Shown in pieces: positions 9,038-16,520 of a stretch of 64,000 bases of DNA. Every line of letters begins with the position of its first letter. Position 1 is the stretch's first letter. A program made the position numbers and the translations under genes. The DNA is from UBA10649 sp965278945. Its GTDB lineage: Bacteria > Actinomycetota > Actinomycetes > S36-B12. The notes beneath the pieces were generated by a model, which worked only from the letters and a program-made list of their open reading frames with translations, had not been told where the DNA came from and did no database searches. Where the stretch lies: contig OZ257128.1 in the NCBI GenBank assembly GCA_965278945.1, forward strand, positions 1,674,001 through 1,738,000, read 5' to 3'.

Positions 9038-10132
9038 TCAGCTGGCGGTCGGCTCCGCGGTGGGCTTCGGGGAGGCTGCCGCGAAGCGCTCGTTGGCCTT
9101 CTTGAACCAGGTAATCAGGGCGATGATGCCGACGACGATCTGCGGAACGTACGACGCCATGCGCCAGATCAGGTCGGCTGCGGTGGCGTCGCCCGCGGAC
9201 ACGCCGACGCTCTGCAGCAGCGAGATCATGAGCGCGTCGACGGTGCCGAGGCCGCCCGGGGTGATCGGCACCATGAGCATGATCTGGCTGGTCGCGAACG
9301 CCCCGAACGCGGCAATCACCGAGGTGCCCGGCTCGTCCCAGCCCTGTACTCCGCGCAGGGCGACGTACAAGATGAGGAACTGGGTCATGATGACGCCGAG
9401 CTGCGCGATCGTGATCGCGGCCCAGCGGGCCTTGAGCAGGCCGTACATGTCCGTGCGGAACTTGGTTATCGGGCCGACGAGGTCCAGGTCCTTGAGCTTG
9501 CTGATTCGCGTGCGGAGCGGGCCAATCATCTTGTTGCCCAGGTTGCCCACCTTGAGGGCGAGCGGCGCAGAGCGCATGACGAGCACGAAGAGCGTGATCC
9601 CGACGACCAGGATCGCCAGGCCGAGGGGCGCGACCCACGAGTACTCGGTGTCGCCTCCTGTCGCGCTCAGCGCGGCCACGCCGAGGATCGGCAGGCCCAG
9701 GCTGACGAACATGCTCCACAGCGCCACCGCGGTGATCGCCGAGGTGGCCACGGTCCCCGGAATCGAGTACGACGTCAGCATCGCGAACTGGACCGCGAGG
9801 CCGAAGGCACCGCCCGCGGGCACGCCGTTGCTGATCGCGAAGGCGGCCTGGTTCACCTGCTGGGAACGCCAGTACTTGATCCCCGGCTTCGACGTGGCGG
9901 CCATGAACGGGAATCCGTAGACGGCGAGGTAGATGACGACGCACACGCCGACCGCGATGATCGCGGCGGTGCCCATCGCCTTCAGCGAATCGAACGCAGC
10001 ACCGTAATCGCCGACCTGCGGAATCACCTTCCAGAAGATCAGGATGATGACGACCAGGCCGACGACGCCGAGGATGATCGACTTCTTCTTGTCGAGCGCC
10101 GCCGTCGGCGGGGCAGCAACGGGTTCGGTCAT
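9038..10132 (-). CDS. UPF0104/LPG-synthase-TM family membrane protein
   Basis: 364 aa, about eight hydrophobic helices (first at ~residues 17-35), with the family signature VPITPGGLGTVDALMISLL near the C-terminus. This matches the membrane flippase-like domain of lysylphosphatidylglycerol synthases (PF03706) without the catalytic domain, so it is a stand-alone lipid flippase-like protein of unknown substrate. ATG at 10132 has GGGAGG eight bases before it; upstream in-frame starts lack such a site. C-terminal tail is Lys/Pro/Ala-rich. A related domain occurs at 30883-33324. Confidence 0.85.
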   Translation of the reverse strand: MTEPVAAPPTAALDKKKSIILGVVGLVVIILIFWKVIPQVGDYGAAFDSLKAMGTAAIIAVGVCVVIYLAVYGFPFMAATSKPGIKYWRSQQVNQAAFAISNGVPAGGAFGLAVQFAMLTSYSIPGTVATSAITAVALWSMFVSLGLPILGVAALSATGGDTEYSWVAPLGLAILVVGITLFVLVMRSAPLALKVGNLGNKMIGPLRTRISKLKDLDLVGPITKFRTDMYGLLKARWAAITIAQLGVIMTQFLILYVALRGVQGWDEPGTSVIAAFGAFATSQIMLMVPITPGGLGTVDALMISLLQSVGVSAGDATAADLIWRMASYVPQIVVGIIALITWFKKANERFAAASPKPTAEPTAS

Positions 10133-10208
10133 GGGGCGAGCCTCCCACATCCGGCCCCAGTCGGGGGTCAAGTGGAAGCGCCGAAAACGCATCAGGCACG
10201 ATGCCTCC

Positions 10209-10844
10209 ATGCGGCTCGACCACATCTCCTACGCGTGCACGGCAGCCGAGCTCGGCGACGTCGTCCAGCGCATCGGCTCAGACCTCGGATCGACCTTCGT
10301 CGACGGAGGCCGGCACCCGTCCTTTGGCACGAAGAACTTCATTCTTCCGCTGGCCAACGGCTGCTACGTCGAGGTCGTGTCGGCGCTCGACCACCCGGCA
10401 GCCGACAAGGCACCATTCGGCCGTGCGGTTGCTCAGCGCGCCGAGCGCGGCGGCGGCTGGATGAGCTGGGCCGTCGCTGTCGACGACATTCAGGCAGTCG
10501 AGTCGCGCATGGGCCGCGAGGCCAAGCCCGGCCACCGAGTCCGTCCCGACGGCGCCGATCTGTGCTGGAAGCAGATCGGCGTTCTTGATGTCATGGACGA
10601 TCCGCAGCTGCCCTTCTTCGTCGAGTGGTCCGAGAAGACCGCCGAGCATCCCTCGACCGGCGGCGGCGCCGTGACGCTGGAGCGGATGGAGATCTGCGGC
10701 GATCCCGACGCCATCTCCGCGTGGCTCGAGGCCGACGACCTGGCCCTGCTCGATGACATCAAGGTCGACTGGGTCGAGGACGATGAGCCCGGGCTGGTCG
10801 GCGTCTGGTTCTCTACCGCGCATGGATCGGTCCGCATCGACTAG
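10209..10844 (+). CDS. Glyoxalase-like (VOC) domain protein
   Basis: 211 aa. The opening MRLDHISYAC, then GGRHPSFGTKNFILPLANGCYVEVVSALDHP, matches the Glyoxalase-like domain (PF13468) of actinobacteria, with a second half around LERMEICGDPDAISAWLEADD. The His of LDHISY and Glu of YVEVV are plausible metal ligands. Enzymatic role unknown. It is divergent from the flippase gene, with 76 bases between starts, and precedes the cupin-transporter pair by 32 bases. Confidence 0.8.
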   Translation: MRLDHISYACTAAELGDVVQRIGSDLGSTFVDGGRHPSFGTKNFILPLANGCYVEVVSALDHPAADKAPFGRAVAQRAERGGGWMSWAVAVDDIQAVESRMGREAKPGHRVRPDGADLCWKQIGVLDVMDDPQLPFFVEWSEKTAEHPSTGGGAVTLERMEICGDPDAISAWLEADDLALLDDIKVDWVEDDEPGLVGVWFSTAHGSVRID

Positions 10845-10876
10845 CGTTACGCCGACTGCTTCAGCCAGGAGGACCC

Positions 10877-11236
10877 ATGCCGAGCTTCACCTTCGTCCCA
10901 GCAGAAGACATGTCCTGGGAAAAGAACGTGCTCGGCTCGGAAGTCACCCGCCTGCGCACCGACGGTGCGATGCTCACGATCGTCCACGGGCGCAAGGGTG
11001 ACGTCGTCCCGGCCCACGGCTACAGCAAGGGTTGCGTGACCTACGTCGTCAGCGGCCGGATCCAGATCGACGACCGCATCCTCGGCGCAGGCGACGCCGG
11101 GACGTACAAGGCACCTGGCGGCTTCTTCAACGTGAAGTTCCTTGACGACGCGACCTACATCGTCGCCCGGGCATCCGATGACGAGATCACGGTCCCGGAC
11201 ATCGGGGAGCGCGCCGCGCACAACCTCGACGCATGA
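10877..11236 (+). CDS. Small cupin-domain protein
   Basis: 119 aa with a strong AGGAGG site four bases before its ATG. Cupin features: KGDVVPAHGYSKGCVTYVVSGRIQIDDRILGAGDAGTYKAPGG, i.e. a conserved first-motif H, the VVSG turn and a second motif; only one clear metal His is visible. Its stop overlaps the start of the AI-2E transporter gene by ATGA, so the two are translationally coupled. Function unknown. Confidence 0.75.
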   Translation: MPSFTFVPAEDMSWEKNVLGSEVTRLRTDGAMLTIVHGRKGDVVPAHGYSKGCVTYVVSGRIQIDDRILGAGDAGTYKAPGGFFNVKFLDDATYIVARASDDEITVPDIGERAAHNLDA

Positions 11237-12342
11237 GCAGTCCCGACGCGGTTCCGGACACCCTTCGCAACCTCGCCGGCCTCGTCTGGCGACTGCTCGT
11301 CATCATTGCCGGTCTCGTTGTCGCCGGCATCGTCCTCAACACGATCATGCCGGTGGTGTTCGCACTCTTCTTCGCCATCCTCATGACCGCGTGGGCGCAG
11401 CCGCTTATGAACCTGTTCCACAAGTTCCTGCCCAAGGTGCTCTCGATGGTGATCGCTCTGCTCATCATCGGGGCCGCGGTCTGCGTCATCCTCTTCGCCG
11501 TCATCAACGCGACGATCCACGAAGGCCCCAAGCTCGTCGAGTCGCTGACCAGCGGCTTCGAGGACATCCAGACCTGGCTCAAGACCGGTCCGCTCCACAT
11601 GAGCGACGACAGCATCAACAGCCTCATCACCCAGCTCGAGGAGTTCGCCAGGACCATCGCAGGCGGGCTGCTCGGCGATCTCGGTGGCGCCCTGAGCTCG
11701 GTCGGCACGCTGGTCATCGCGGCGTCGGTGTTCTTGTACGGCGTGGTGTTCTTCATGCTCACCCCCACGACGATCTGGGGCTGGGTCATCTCCTGGATGC
11801 CGAAGAAGATCCAGACGCCGATCGACGTGTCGGGCCATCTCGCCTGGGACGCGATCTCCGGCTACGCGCGCGGCATCGTCATCGTCGCGTTCTGCGACGC
11901 GCTGCTCGTCTTCATCGGCCTGACGATCCTGCAGGTCCCGCTCGCGCCTGCGCTCGCCGCCGTCGTGTTCCTCGGTGCGTTCATCCCGGTCATCGGCGCG
12001 CCGATTGCCACGTTCTTCGCAGCGGTCGTAGCGCTAGCGGAGCGCGGAGTCGTCGTCGCACTCCTCGTCGTCGCACTGACGATCGTCGTCGGCTCATTCG
12101 ACGGAGATGTGCTGCAGCCGTTGGTGATGGGCAAGGCCGTCAGCCTGCACCCGCTGGCGATCGTCTTCGCGATCGCGGCCGGAGGCATAGCCATGGGCAT
12201 CATCGGTGCACTGATCGCGGTGCCCATCGCGGGGGCGATCTACAGCGTCTCGAAGTACGTCACCGGGCGAGACCCCGAGCATCCCTATCCACCGCCGCCC
12301 GTCCCGTCAGATCCCGGCGGCCCGCCAGCACTGACCGCCTAA
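11233..12342 (+). CDS. AI-2E family (PF01594) membrane transporter
   Basis: 369 aa with the usual topology: two to three N-terminal helices (LLVIIAGLVVAGIVLNTIMPVVFALFF), a soluble amphipathic middle (residues ~95-150), then helices rich in Gly/Val including FLGAFIPVIGAPIATFFAAVVAL and a late DGDVLQPLVMGKAVSLHPLAIV motif typical of the family. Ends in a Pro-rich tail (PYPPPPVPSDPGGPP). Members export autoinducer 2 or act as Na+/H+ antiporters; the substrate here is unknown. ATGA overlap with the cupin gene. A long palindrome starts 8 bases after its stop. Confidence 0.9.
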   Translation: MSSPDAVPDTLRNLAGLVWRLLVIIAGLVVAGIVLNTIMPVVFALFFAILMTAWAQPLMNLFHKFLPKVLSMVIALLIIGAAVCVILFAVINATIHEGPKLVESLTSGFEDIQTWLKTGPLHMSDDSINSLITQLEEFARTIAGGLLGDLGGALSSVGTLVIAASVFLYGVVFFMLTPTTIWGWVISWMPKKIQTPIDVSGHLAWDAISGYARGIVIVAFCDALLVFIGLTILQVPLAPALAAVVFLGAFIPVIGAPIATFFAAVVALAERGVVVALLVVALTIVVGSFDGDVLQPLVMGKAVSLHPLAIVFAIAAGGIAMGIIGALIAVPIAGAIYSVSKYVTGRDPEHPYPPPPVPSDPGGPPALTA

Positions 12343-12350
12343 CCCTCCAC

Positions 12351-12412
12351 CGCGAGTGGTCAGTTGTGGTCGCAGAATCGGCCAAAATTGCGACCACAAC
12401 TGACCACTCGCG
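12351..12412. repeat. Long perfect palindrome behind the AI-2E transporter gene
   Basis: A 24-bp perfect inverted repeat (12351-12374 and 12389-12412) around a 14-base, AT-richer loop. The arm includes GAGTGGTCAGTTGTGGTCGC. It could end the transporter transcript, but is far longer than a usual intrinsic stem and has no clear U-tract; it resembles a dispersed palindromic repeat. Confidence 0.85.
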
Positions 12413-12441
12413 AAGGTGTGGTGGTGGTTTTGGGCGCCAGG

Positions 12442-12573
12442 TCAGAGGGTCGGCGGCTGCTTGGACTGCGGATCCCACCCGGACCACTCAGGGCTGTTCA
12501 GCGGTGTCCTGCTCGAGTCGCGCTTGCTCATGCCGAACCACTGGCGAACAGTGTCGATCAGCAGATAGAACAT
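12442..12573 (-). CDS. Possible 43-aa small protein
   Basis: An ATG-started ORF beginning MFYLLIDTVRQWFGMSKRDS and ending PQSKQPPTL, with a short hydrophobic N-terminus and a Trp/Pro-rich tail. It begins 28 bases after the stop of the 3-methyladenine glycosylase gene on the same strand and fills an otherwise empty gap. No good ribosome binding site is visible, so it may be chance. Confidence 0.35.
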   Translation of the reverse strand: MFYLLIDTVRQWFGMSKRDSSRTPLNSPEWSGWDPQSKQPPTL

Positions 12574-12600
12574 GCCGAAAGCGTACGCCCGAGGTGGTCC

Positions 12601-13191
12601 TTAGACCACTGCCGAGCAGCCGTTGACGTGATCGTCGACCAGCCCGCAGGCCTGCATGGCCGCGTACATCGTGGTGGGGCCGACGAACACGAATCCCTGC
12701 CGCTTGAGCTCCTTGCTCAGGGCCAGCGACTCGGGCGTCTGCGGCGTGATCTCGCTCAGCGCGCGCACCCGCTTCTTGCGCGCGGGTGGCGCGAATGACC
12801 AGACCAGCTCGTCGAGTGCGCCCTCTCCCCTGTCGTCGCGTAGCTGCACGAGCGCCTGCGCATTGGTGATCGTGGCGTCGACCTTGCGCTGATTGCGGAC
12901 GATGCCCGCGTCGGCCATCAGGCGCGTCACGTCCTTAGCCCCGAAGGCCGCGACCGCATCGGGATCGAACTGCGCGAAGGCTGCTCGGAATCCCTCGCGC
13001 TTGCGCAGGATGGTGAGCCAGGACAGTCCTGACTGGAATGCCTCCAGCGTGATGCGCTCGAACAGCGCCACGTCGCCATGAACGGGACGGCCCCACTCGC
13101 CGTCGTGATACGCCCGATAGTCCTCGGTGCCGTCGCCCCACGCGCAGCGCTTGACGCCGTCCGAGCCCGTGACCAGGCCGGTCGCGCTCAT
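12601..13191 (-). CDS. tag: DNA-3-methyladenine glycosylase I
   Basis: 196 aa. Removes 3-methyladenine from alkylated DNA. Family signatures: KRCAWGDGTEDYRAYHDGEWGRPVHGD at the N-terminus, LEAFQSGLSWLTILRKREGFRAAF, and a C-terminal KRQGFVFVGPTTMYAAMQACGLVDDH with the zinc-binding Cys/His set (C and H of the WGxG and CGLVDDH segments). ATG at 13191 overlaps the stop of the patatin gene (ATGA), so it is coupled to it. Normal length for Tag. Confidence 0.93.
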   Translation of the reverse strand: MSATGLVTGSDGVKRCAWGDGTEDYRAYHDGEWGRPVHGDVALFERITLEAFQSGLSWLTILRKREGFRAAFAQFDPDAVAAFGAKDVTRLMADAGIVRNQRKVDATITNAQALVQLRDDRGEGALDELVWSFAPPARKKRVRALSEITPQTPESLALSKELKRQGFVFVGPTTMYAAMQACGLVDDHVNGCSAVV

Positions 13192-14114
13192 GCCCAGAAC
13201 TCCAGGAGCTCGGGCAGGTCCTGCTCGGCCTGGAGTGCTCCGGCAGCCAGCGCCGCAGGCACCTCCTCGGGCGACATGAGCTTCTCGCGCTCGACCGCCT
13301 CCGGCGTGCGCAGGAAGGTCCGCGTCCCGGTGGCCTCGAGCCGGCTCTGCTCTGTCTCGGTGGTGCCGGCCGACTCCGTCATGCCGGCCGCATTCGGGTG
13401 CTGACCATTGCGCAGAGCAAGGATCAGCGTGCGCTGCGCGCCCCCAACGAGGTCCAGGTGGAGTCCGGTGCCGCTGACTCCCCCGTCCATGCACTTGCGG
13501 TCATGGATCGGCTGGGGCGGGAACAGGCCGGGCACCGCGCTGCTCGCCGTCGCCGCGCGCGAGGGACGGATCTTGCTTGCCTCCGTGATGACGCACCGCT
13601 CGCCCGAGTACGCGTCGACGGCGGTGATGTGGAGCACCGGACTGGGCCACGATGTCGTCTGCAGGATCACCTGGAGGTTCGCGCGCATGCGCACGGCATC
13701 GGGCGTGACGGCCGCCAGCGCGGCGTGGCCGATCGACCTGATGGTCGCCGGAGTCGCTTCCACTGCATCGCCGAACTCCGTGAGCGCGCGAAGCTGGCTG
13801 GGATGCAGCGAGCCCGCCGGGGCCATCGCGCGCAGCAGCGGTGGGAACTTGCTAAGTGCCGCGACCTGCCCGCGAAGCCGGCCGATTCGACCGCCGGCCA
13901 GCGAGGTCGCGACGACGGATCCAGCCGACGTGCCCACGATGCGCTCAGCGAGCTTGAGGTCCAGACCACCCTGGATCGCCGTGTTCAGGTAGCCGACCTG
14001 CCATGCGACGAAGTACAGGCCACCTCCGCCGAGGCAGATCGTGCGATCGAGCCCCTCGCCGTAGTTTGCGTCGAAGGAGATCGGCCAGAACAACGACTCA
14101 CTGATGTCCGACAT
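13188..14114 (-). CDS. Patatin-like phospholipase family protein
   Basis: 308 aa. The oxyanion loop is CLGGGGLYFVAWQVGYL, the nucleophile elbow VGTSAGSVVATSLAGG, and the catalytic Asp lies in CMDGGVSG, so the Ser-Asp dyad is intact. No signal peptide. It likely hydrolyses acyl lipids; the true substrate is unknown. Middle gene of a minus-strand run, followed by tag with a 4-base overlap. Confidence 0.87.
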   Translation of the reverse strand: MSDISESLFWPISFDANYGEGLDRTICLGGGGLYFVAWQVGYLNTAIQGGLDLKLAERIVGTSAGSVVATSLAGGRIGRLRGQVAALSKFPPLLRAMAPAGSLHPSQLRALTEFGDAVEATPATIRSIGHAALAAVTPDAVRMRANLQVILQTTSWPSPVLHITAVDAYSGERCVITEASKIRPSRAATASSAVPGLFPPQPIHDRKCMDGGVSGTGLHLDLVGGAQRTLILALRNGQHPNAAGMTESAGTTETEQSRLEATGTRTFLRTPEAVEREKLMSPEEVPAALAAGALQAEQDLPELLEFWA

Positions 14115-14140
14115 GCCCCGACCCTAGGGTGCCCGCCTGA

Positions 14141-14902
14141 CTACGAGTGCATGGCGTTCGCGTAGACAGCCGTGCGCACGTACTCGGCCAGCCCCGGTGC
14201 GCGATCCTCGTAGTGCGCGGCGAAGCGTGGGTCGGCCACGTACATGTCGGCCAGGCCGACGTGGATCTCGTACGTGCACTCGTAGTACCAGCGCGAGATG
14301 TGCTGACGGTGCGCCTCAGCGGCCTCTCTCGCCCGATCGCCCTCGGCTGGCAGGCCCGCGACGAGGCAGTCCGCCAGCTCAGCGGTCACGTCGTCCTGCT
14401 CGGCGCGTGCGCGAGTCCATTCGGCCTTCGTGTACGCGGAGGTCCGTCGCATCGATTCCGCGTAGGCATCGGTCTGGCCCCACTGATCGCGCGCCTCGTC
14501 GGCGTGCTGACGGGGGTCCTCGTCGCCGAATACCTCGAAGTACTCCTGCGGGTCGAGTGTGATGCCCATCTGATGCGCCTCCAGTTCCTTCGCGAGGGTT
14601 GACCGCTGACGTCCCATCTGCGCCACGCGAGTATCGAGAATGGCGATCTGGCGGGTGAGGTGCTCCGCGCGTTCGGCCACCGGTGCCGCCAGTACGTCCG
14701 CAACGTCAGGCAAAGACAGCCCGCACGCGCGGTACGCGACGATCTGTCGCAGCCGGTCTAGGTCCTCCGCCGAGTACTCGCGGTAGCCCGCACTCGTGCG
14801 GCCCGACGGTACGAGCAGCCCGATCTCGTCATAGTGATGCAGCGTTCGAACGGTGACACCGCTCAGTCGCGCGACATCACCGACAGTGTGGTTCTCGTCC
14901 AT
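14141..14902 (-). CDS. MerR-family regulator with TipAS-type ligand domain
   Basis: 253 aa. Residues 5-75 form a MerR winged helix (HTVGDVARLSGVTVRTLHHYDEIGLLVPSGRTSAGYREYS), followed by a coiled coil (residues ~75-110) and a TipAS-like drug-binding domain (residues ~125-253, GQTDAYAESMRRTSAYTKAEW, and WYYECTYEIHVGLADMYVADPRFAAHYE). TipA proteins bind thiopeptides and activate resistance genes; the ligand here is unknown. It sits 26 bases before the patatin gene and 34 after the methyltransferase gene. Confidence 0.9.
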   Translation of the reverse strand: MDENHTVGDVARLSGVTVRTLHHYDEIGLLVPSGRTSAGYREYSAEDLDRLRQIVAYRACGLSLPDVADVLAAPVAERAEHLTRQIAILDTRVAQMGRQRSTLAKELEAHQMGITLDPQEYFEVFGDEDPRQHADEARDQWGQTDAYAESMRRTSAYTKAEWTRARAEQDDVTAELADCLVAGLPAEGDRAREAAEAHRQHISRWYYECTYEIHVGLADMYVADPRFAAHYEDRAPGLAEYVRTAVYANAMHS

Positions 14903-14936
14903 GGCGAGGACGCTAGGGCCTCACGTCGCGTGAGGG

Positions 14937-15665
14937 TCAAGTCCGCCGCGCGACCCAGGTGGCGCGCATGGTCCGCGGACCAGCGGGAACGGCCGAGTAC
15001 TCATCGAAAACAGCCACGGCCCCGAAACCGGCATCCGCCAGTGCGGACCTGACGGCCGCATCGCTGTGGAAGTACTGGCGATGCTGCTCGGTGAAGGAGT
15101 CGCCGTCGGCCGTGACCGTGATGCTGGTGACGCACTCTCGACGAGGGACGTCGATGCGGGTGCTGATCCAGTACGACTGGCCGTCAAATTCACCGTCGAC
15201 CGCGGGGTTGTCGATCGTGAACTGCATCATCGTGTCTGTGTGCAGGTCGAAGCACAGCCAGCCGCCTGGCCGCACGATCGACGCGGCACCGGCGAGAGTC
15301 GCGACGAAGTCGTCGGGCGGCACATAGTTGAGTCCGTCGAAGGTCGAGATCACCGCGTCGAAGACCTCGCCCAAAGGCAGCGACGGCAGGGACATCGGCG
15401 CCAGTTCCGCGGAGGGGCCGAGCAGCTCTCGCGCGCGCTCGAGCATCTCGACCGAGGCGTCAGTGCCGACGACGCGATAGCCCAGTCCGATGAGTTCGCC
15501 AGCCATGAGGCCTGTGCCGCAGCAGACGTCGAGAACGCTGCGCACCTTCGTGTCGTCGTGCTGCCACAGGCCGTCGAGGAACGCGGCCCACTGCGGGTAC
15601 GCATCGTCGACGACCAGCTCGTCGTAGACAGCGGCCAGTCGCGAGTAGGCCTCGACCTCGCCCAC
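14937..15665 (-). CDS. Class I SAM-dependent methyltransferase
   Basis: 242 aa. Motif I is VLDVCCGTGLMAGEL, motif II VVGTDASVEMLERARE, then FDAVISTFDGLNYV and the post-motif IVRPGGWLCFDLHT, all of the Methyltransf_25 type. Substrate unknown. GTG start without a strong ribosome binding site. It follows the SHOCT gene by 15 bases and may be read with it. Confidence 0.85.
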   Translation of the reverse strand: MGEVEAYSRLAAVYDELVVDDAYPQWAAFLDGLWQHDDTKVRSVLDVCCGTGLMAGELIGLGYRVVGTDASVEMLERARELLGPSAELAPMSLPSLPLGEVFDAVISTFDGLNYVPPDDFVATLAGAASIVRPGGWLCFDLHTDTMMQFTIDNPAVDGEFDGQSYWISTRIDVPRRECVTSITVTADGDSFTEQHRQYFHSDAAVRSALADAGFGAVAVFDEYSAVPAGPRTMRATWVARRT

Positions 15666-15680
15666 GATGGTCGAGGAGAG

Positions 15681-15965
15681 CTAGATGCCGAGGATCTTCG
15701 CCTTGGCTGCGGCGAACTCCTCGTCGGACAAGATGCCCTGCGAGTGCAACTGCGCCAGGTTCTGCAGCTGGGCCATCGAGGGGTCCTCTGCGGGCGCTGC
15801 TGGCGCTGCGGGCGCGGGCGGTGGGGCCGCGGCCTGCTGCGCGTCGTACTCCTGCTGCGCCTGGTCGTTGTACTTGGCGGCCTGCCGATGTGCGACGCGC
15901 CCGGATACGGCGGTGGCCGTTCCTGCGACGACGGCGGTGCGGGCGGCCATGCGTAGGAGTCCCAT
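15681..15965 (-). CDS. Short SHOCT-domain protein (copy A)
   Basis: 94 aa. N-terminus MGLLRMAARTAVVAGTATAVSGRV is moderately hydrophobic, the middle is a Gln/Ala/Pro-rich linker, and the last ~30 residues (LAQLHSQGILSDEEFAAAKAKILGI) are a SHOCT domain, a short C-terminal oligomerisation module. AGAGG lies 7 bases before the ATG at 15965. It directly follows the DUF6325 gene; the same two-gene order recurs at 30098-30840. Confidence 0.8.
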   Translation of the reverse strand: MGLLRMAARTAVVAGTATAVSGRVAHRQAAKYNDQAQQEYDAQQAAAPPPAPAAPAAPAEDPSMAQLQNLAQLHSQGILSDEEFAAAKAKILGI

Positions 15966-15993
15966 GTCAATGCCTCTCGTGAAGTAGTGGTGG

Positions 15994-16407
15994 CTAGGCG
16001 GTGATGACGGCGTTGACGACGTCAGCGGGGATGCGCACGTGGTCGATGACGAATGCATCGGCGTCGAGCAGAGCGGCGGTGAGCTTGCGCGCCCACATGT
16101 TCTCGACGGCGACGAGCAGGGCCGAACTGTTCAGCGGAAGATCGTCGGCGACCTCCTCGGCATCAGTCTGGTCAAGAGCACCAGGCTGCGCGATCTCGAT
16201 CGACATGAAGCTCGCGCCCTTCTCGGCGTCCAACTCCCCGACCCTCAGCGAAGCCATGACACCGTCGGCGTCCTTGATCACGAACAGCAGGTCGAGGATG
16301 CGAAGCGTCCCGTTGTCAACGAGCTCCAATAGTGCGGGCGCTATCCGCCCAGTGAACTGATTGTCGGGGAATCCAATGATGTAGACGTCGACCGGGCCGA
16401 TTGCCAT
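15994..16407 (-). CDS. DUF6325 family protein (copy A)
   Basis: 137 aa. Starts GPVDVYIIGFPDNQFTGRIAPALLELVDNGTLRILDLLFVIKDADG, closely matching the protein at 30098-30538; ends with MWARKLTAALLDADAFVIDHVRIPADVV. The compact alternating pattern suggests a small alpha/beta fold like DUF1269 members. A CAGGAGGA site precedes the ATG. No known activity. It heads the minus-strand run that continues with SHOCT and the methyltransferase. Confidence 0.8.
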   Translation of the reverse strand: MAIGPVDVYIIGFPDNQFTGRIAPALLELVDNGTLRILDLLFVIKDADGVMASLRVGELDAEKGASFMSIEIAQPGALDQTDAEEVADDLPLNSSALLVAVENMWARKLTAALLDADAFVIDHVRIPADVVNAVITA

Positions 16408-16520
16408 GCGTCCTCCTGTATCGAATCGAGAAGTTCACCCTAGCGTTTGGCGAGCCGCTTTCGCAGCCTCGTAGAGTTCGTGGCAACCGCACGGGGCGGT
16501 GAATCTGAGACGAGGTTGTC

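Noticed and set aside
8831..10588. 585-aa plus-strand ORF
   Set aside because: Arg/Asp/His-rich shadow of the SGNH hydrolase, flippase-like and VOC genes, with no recognisable domain.
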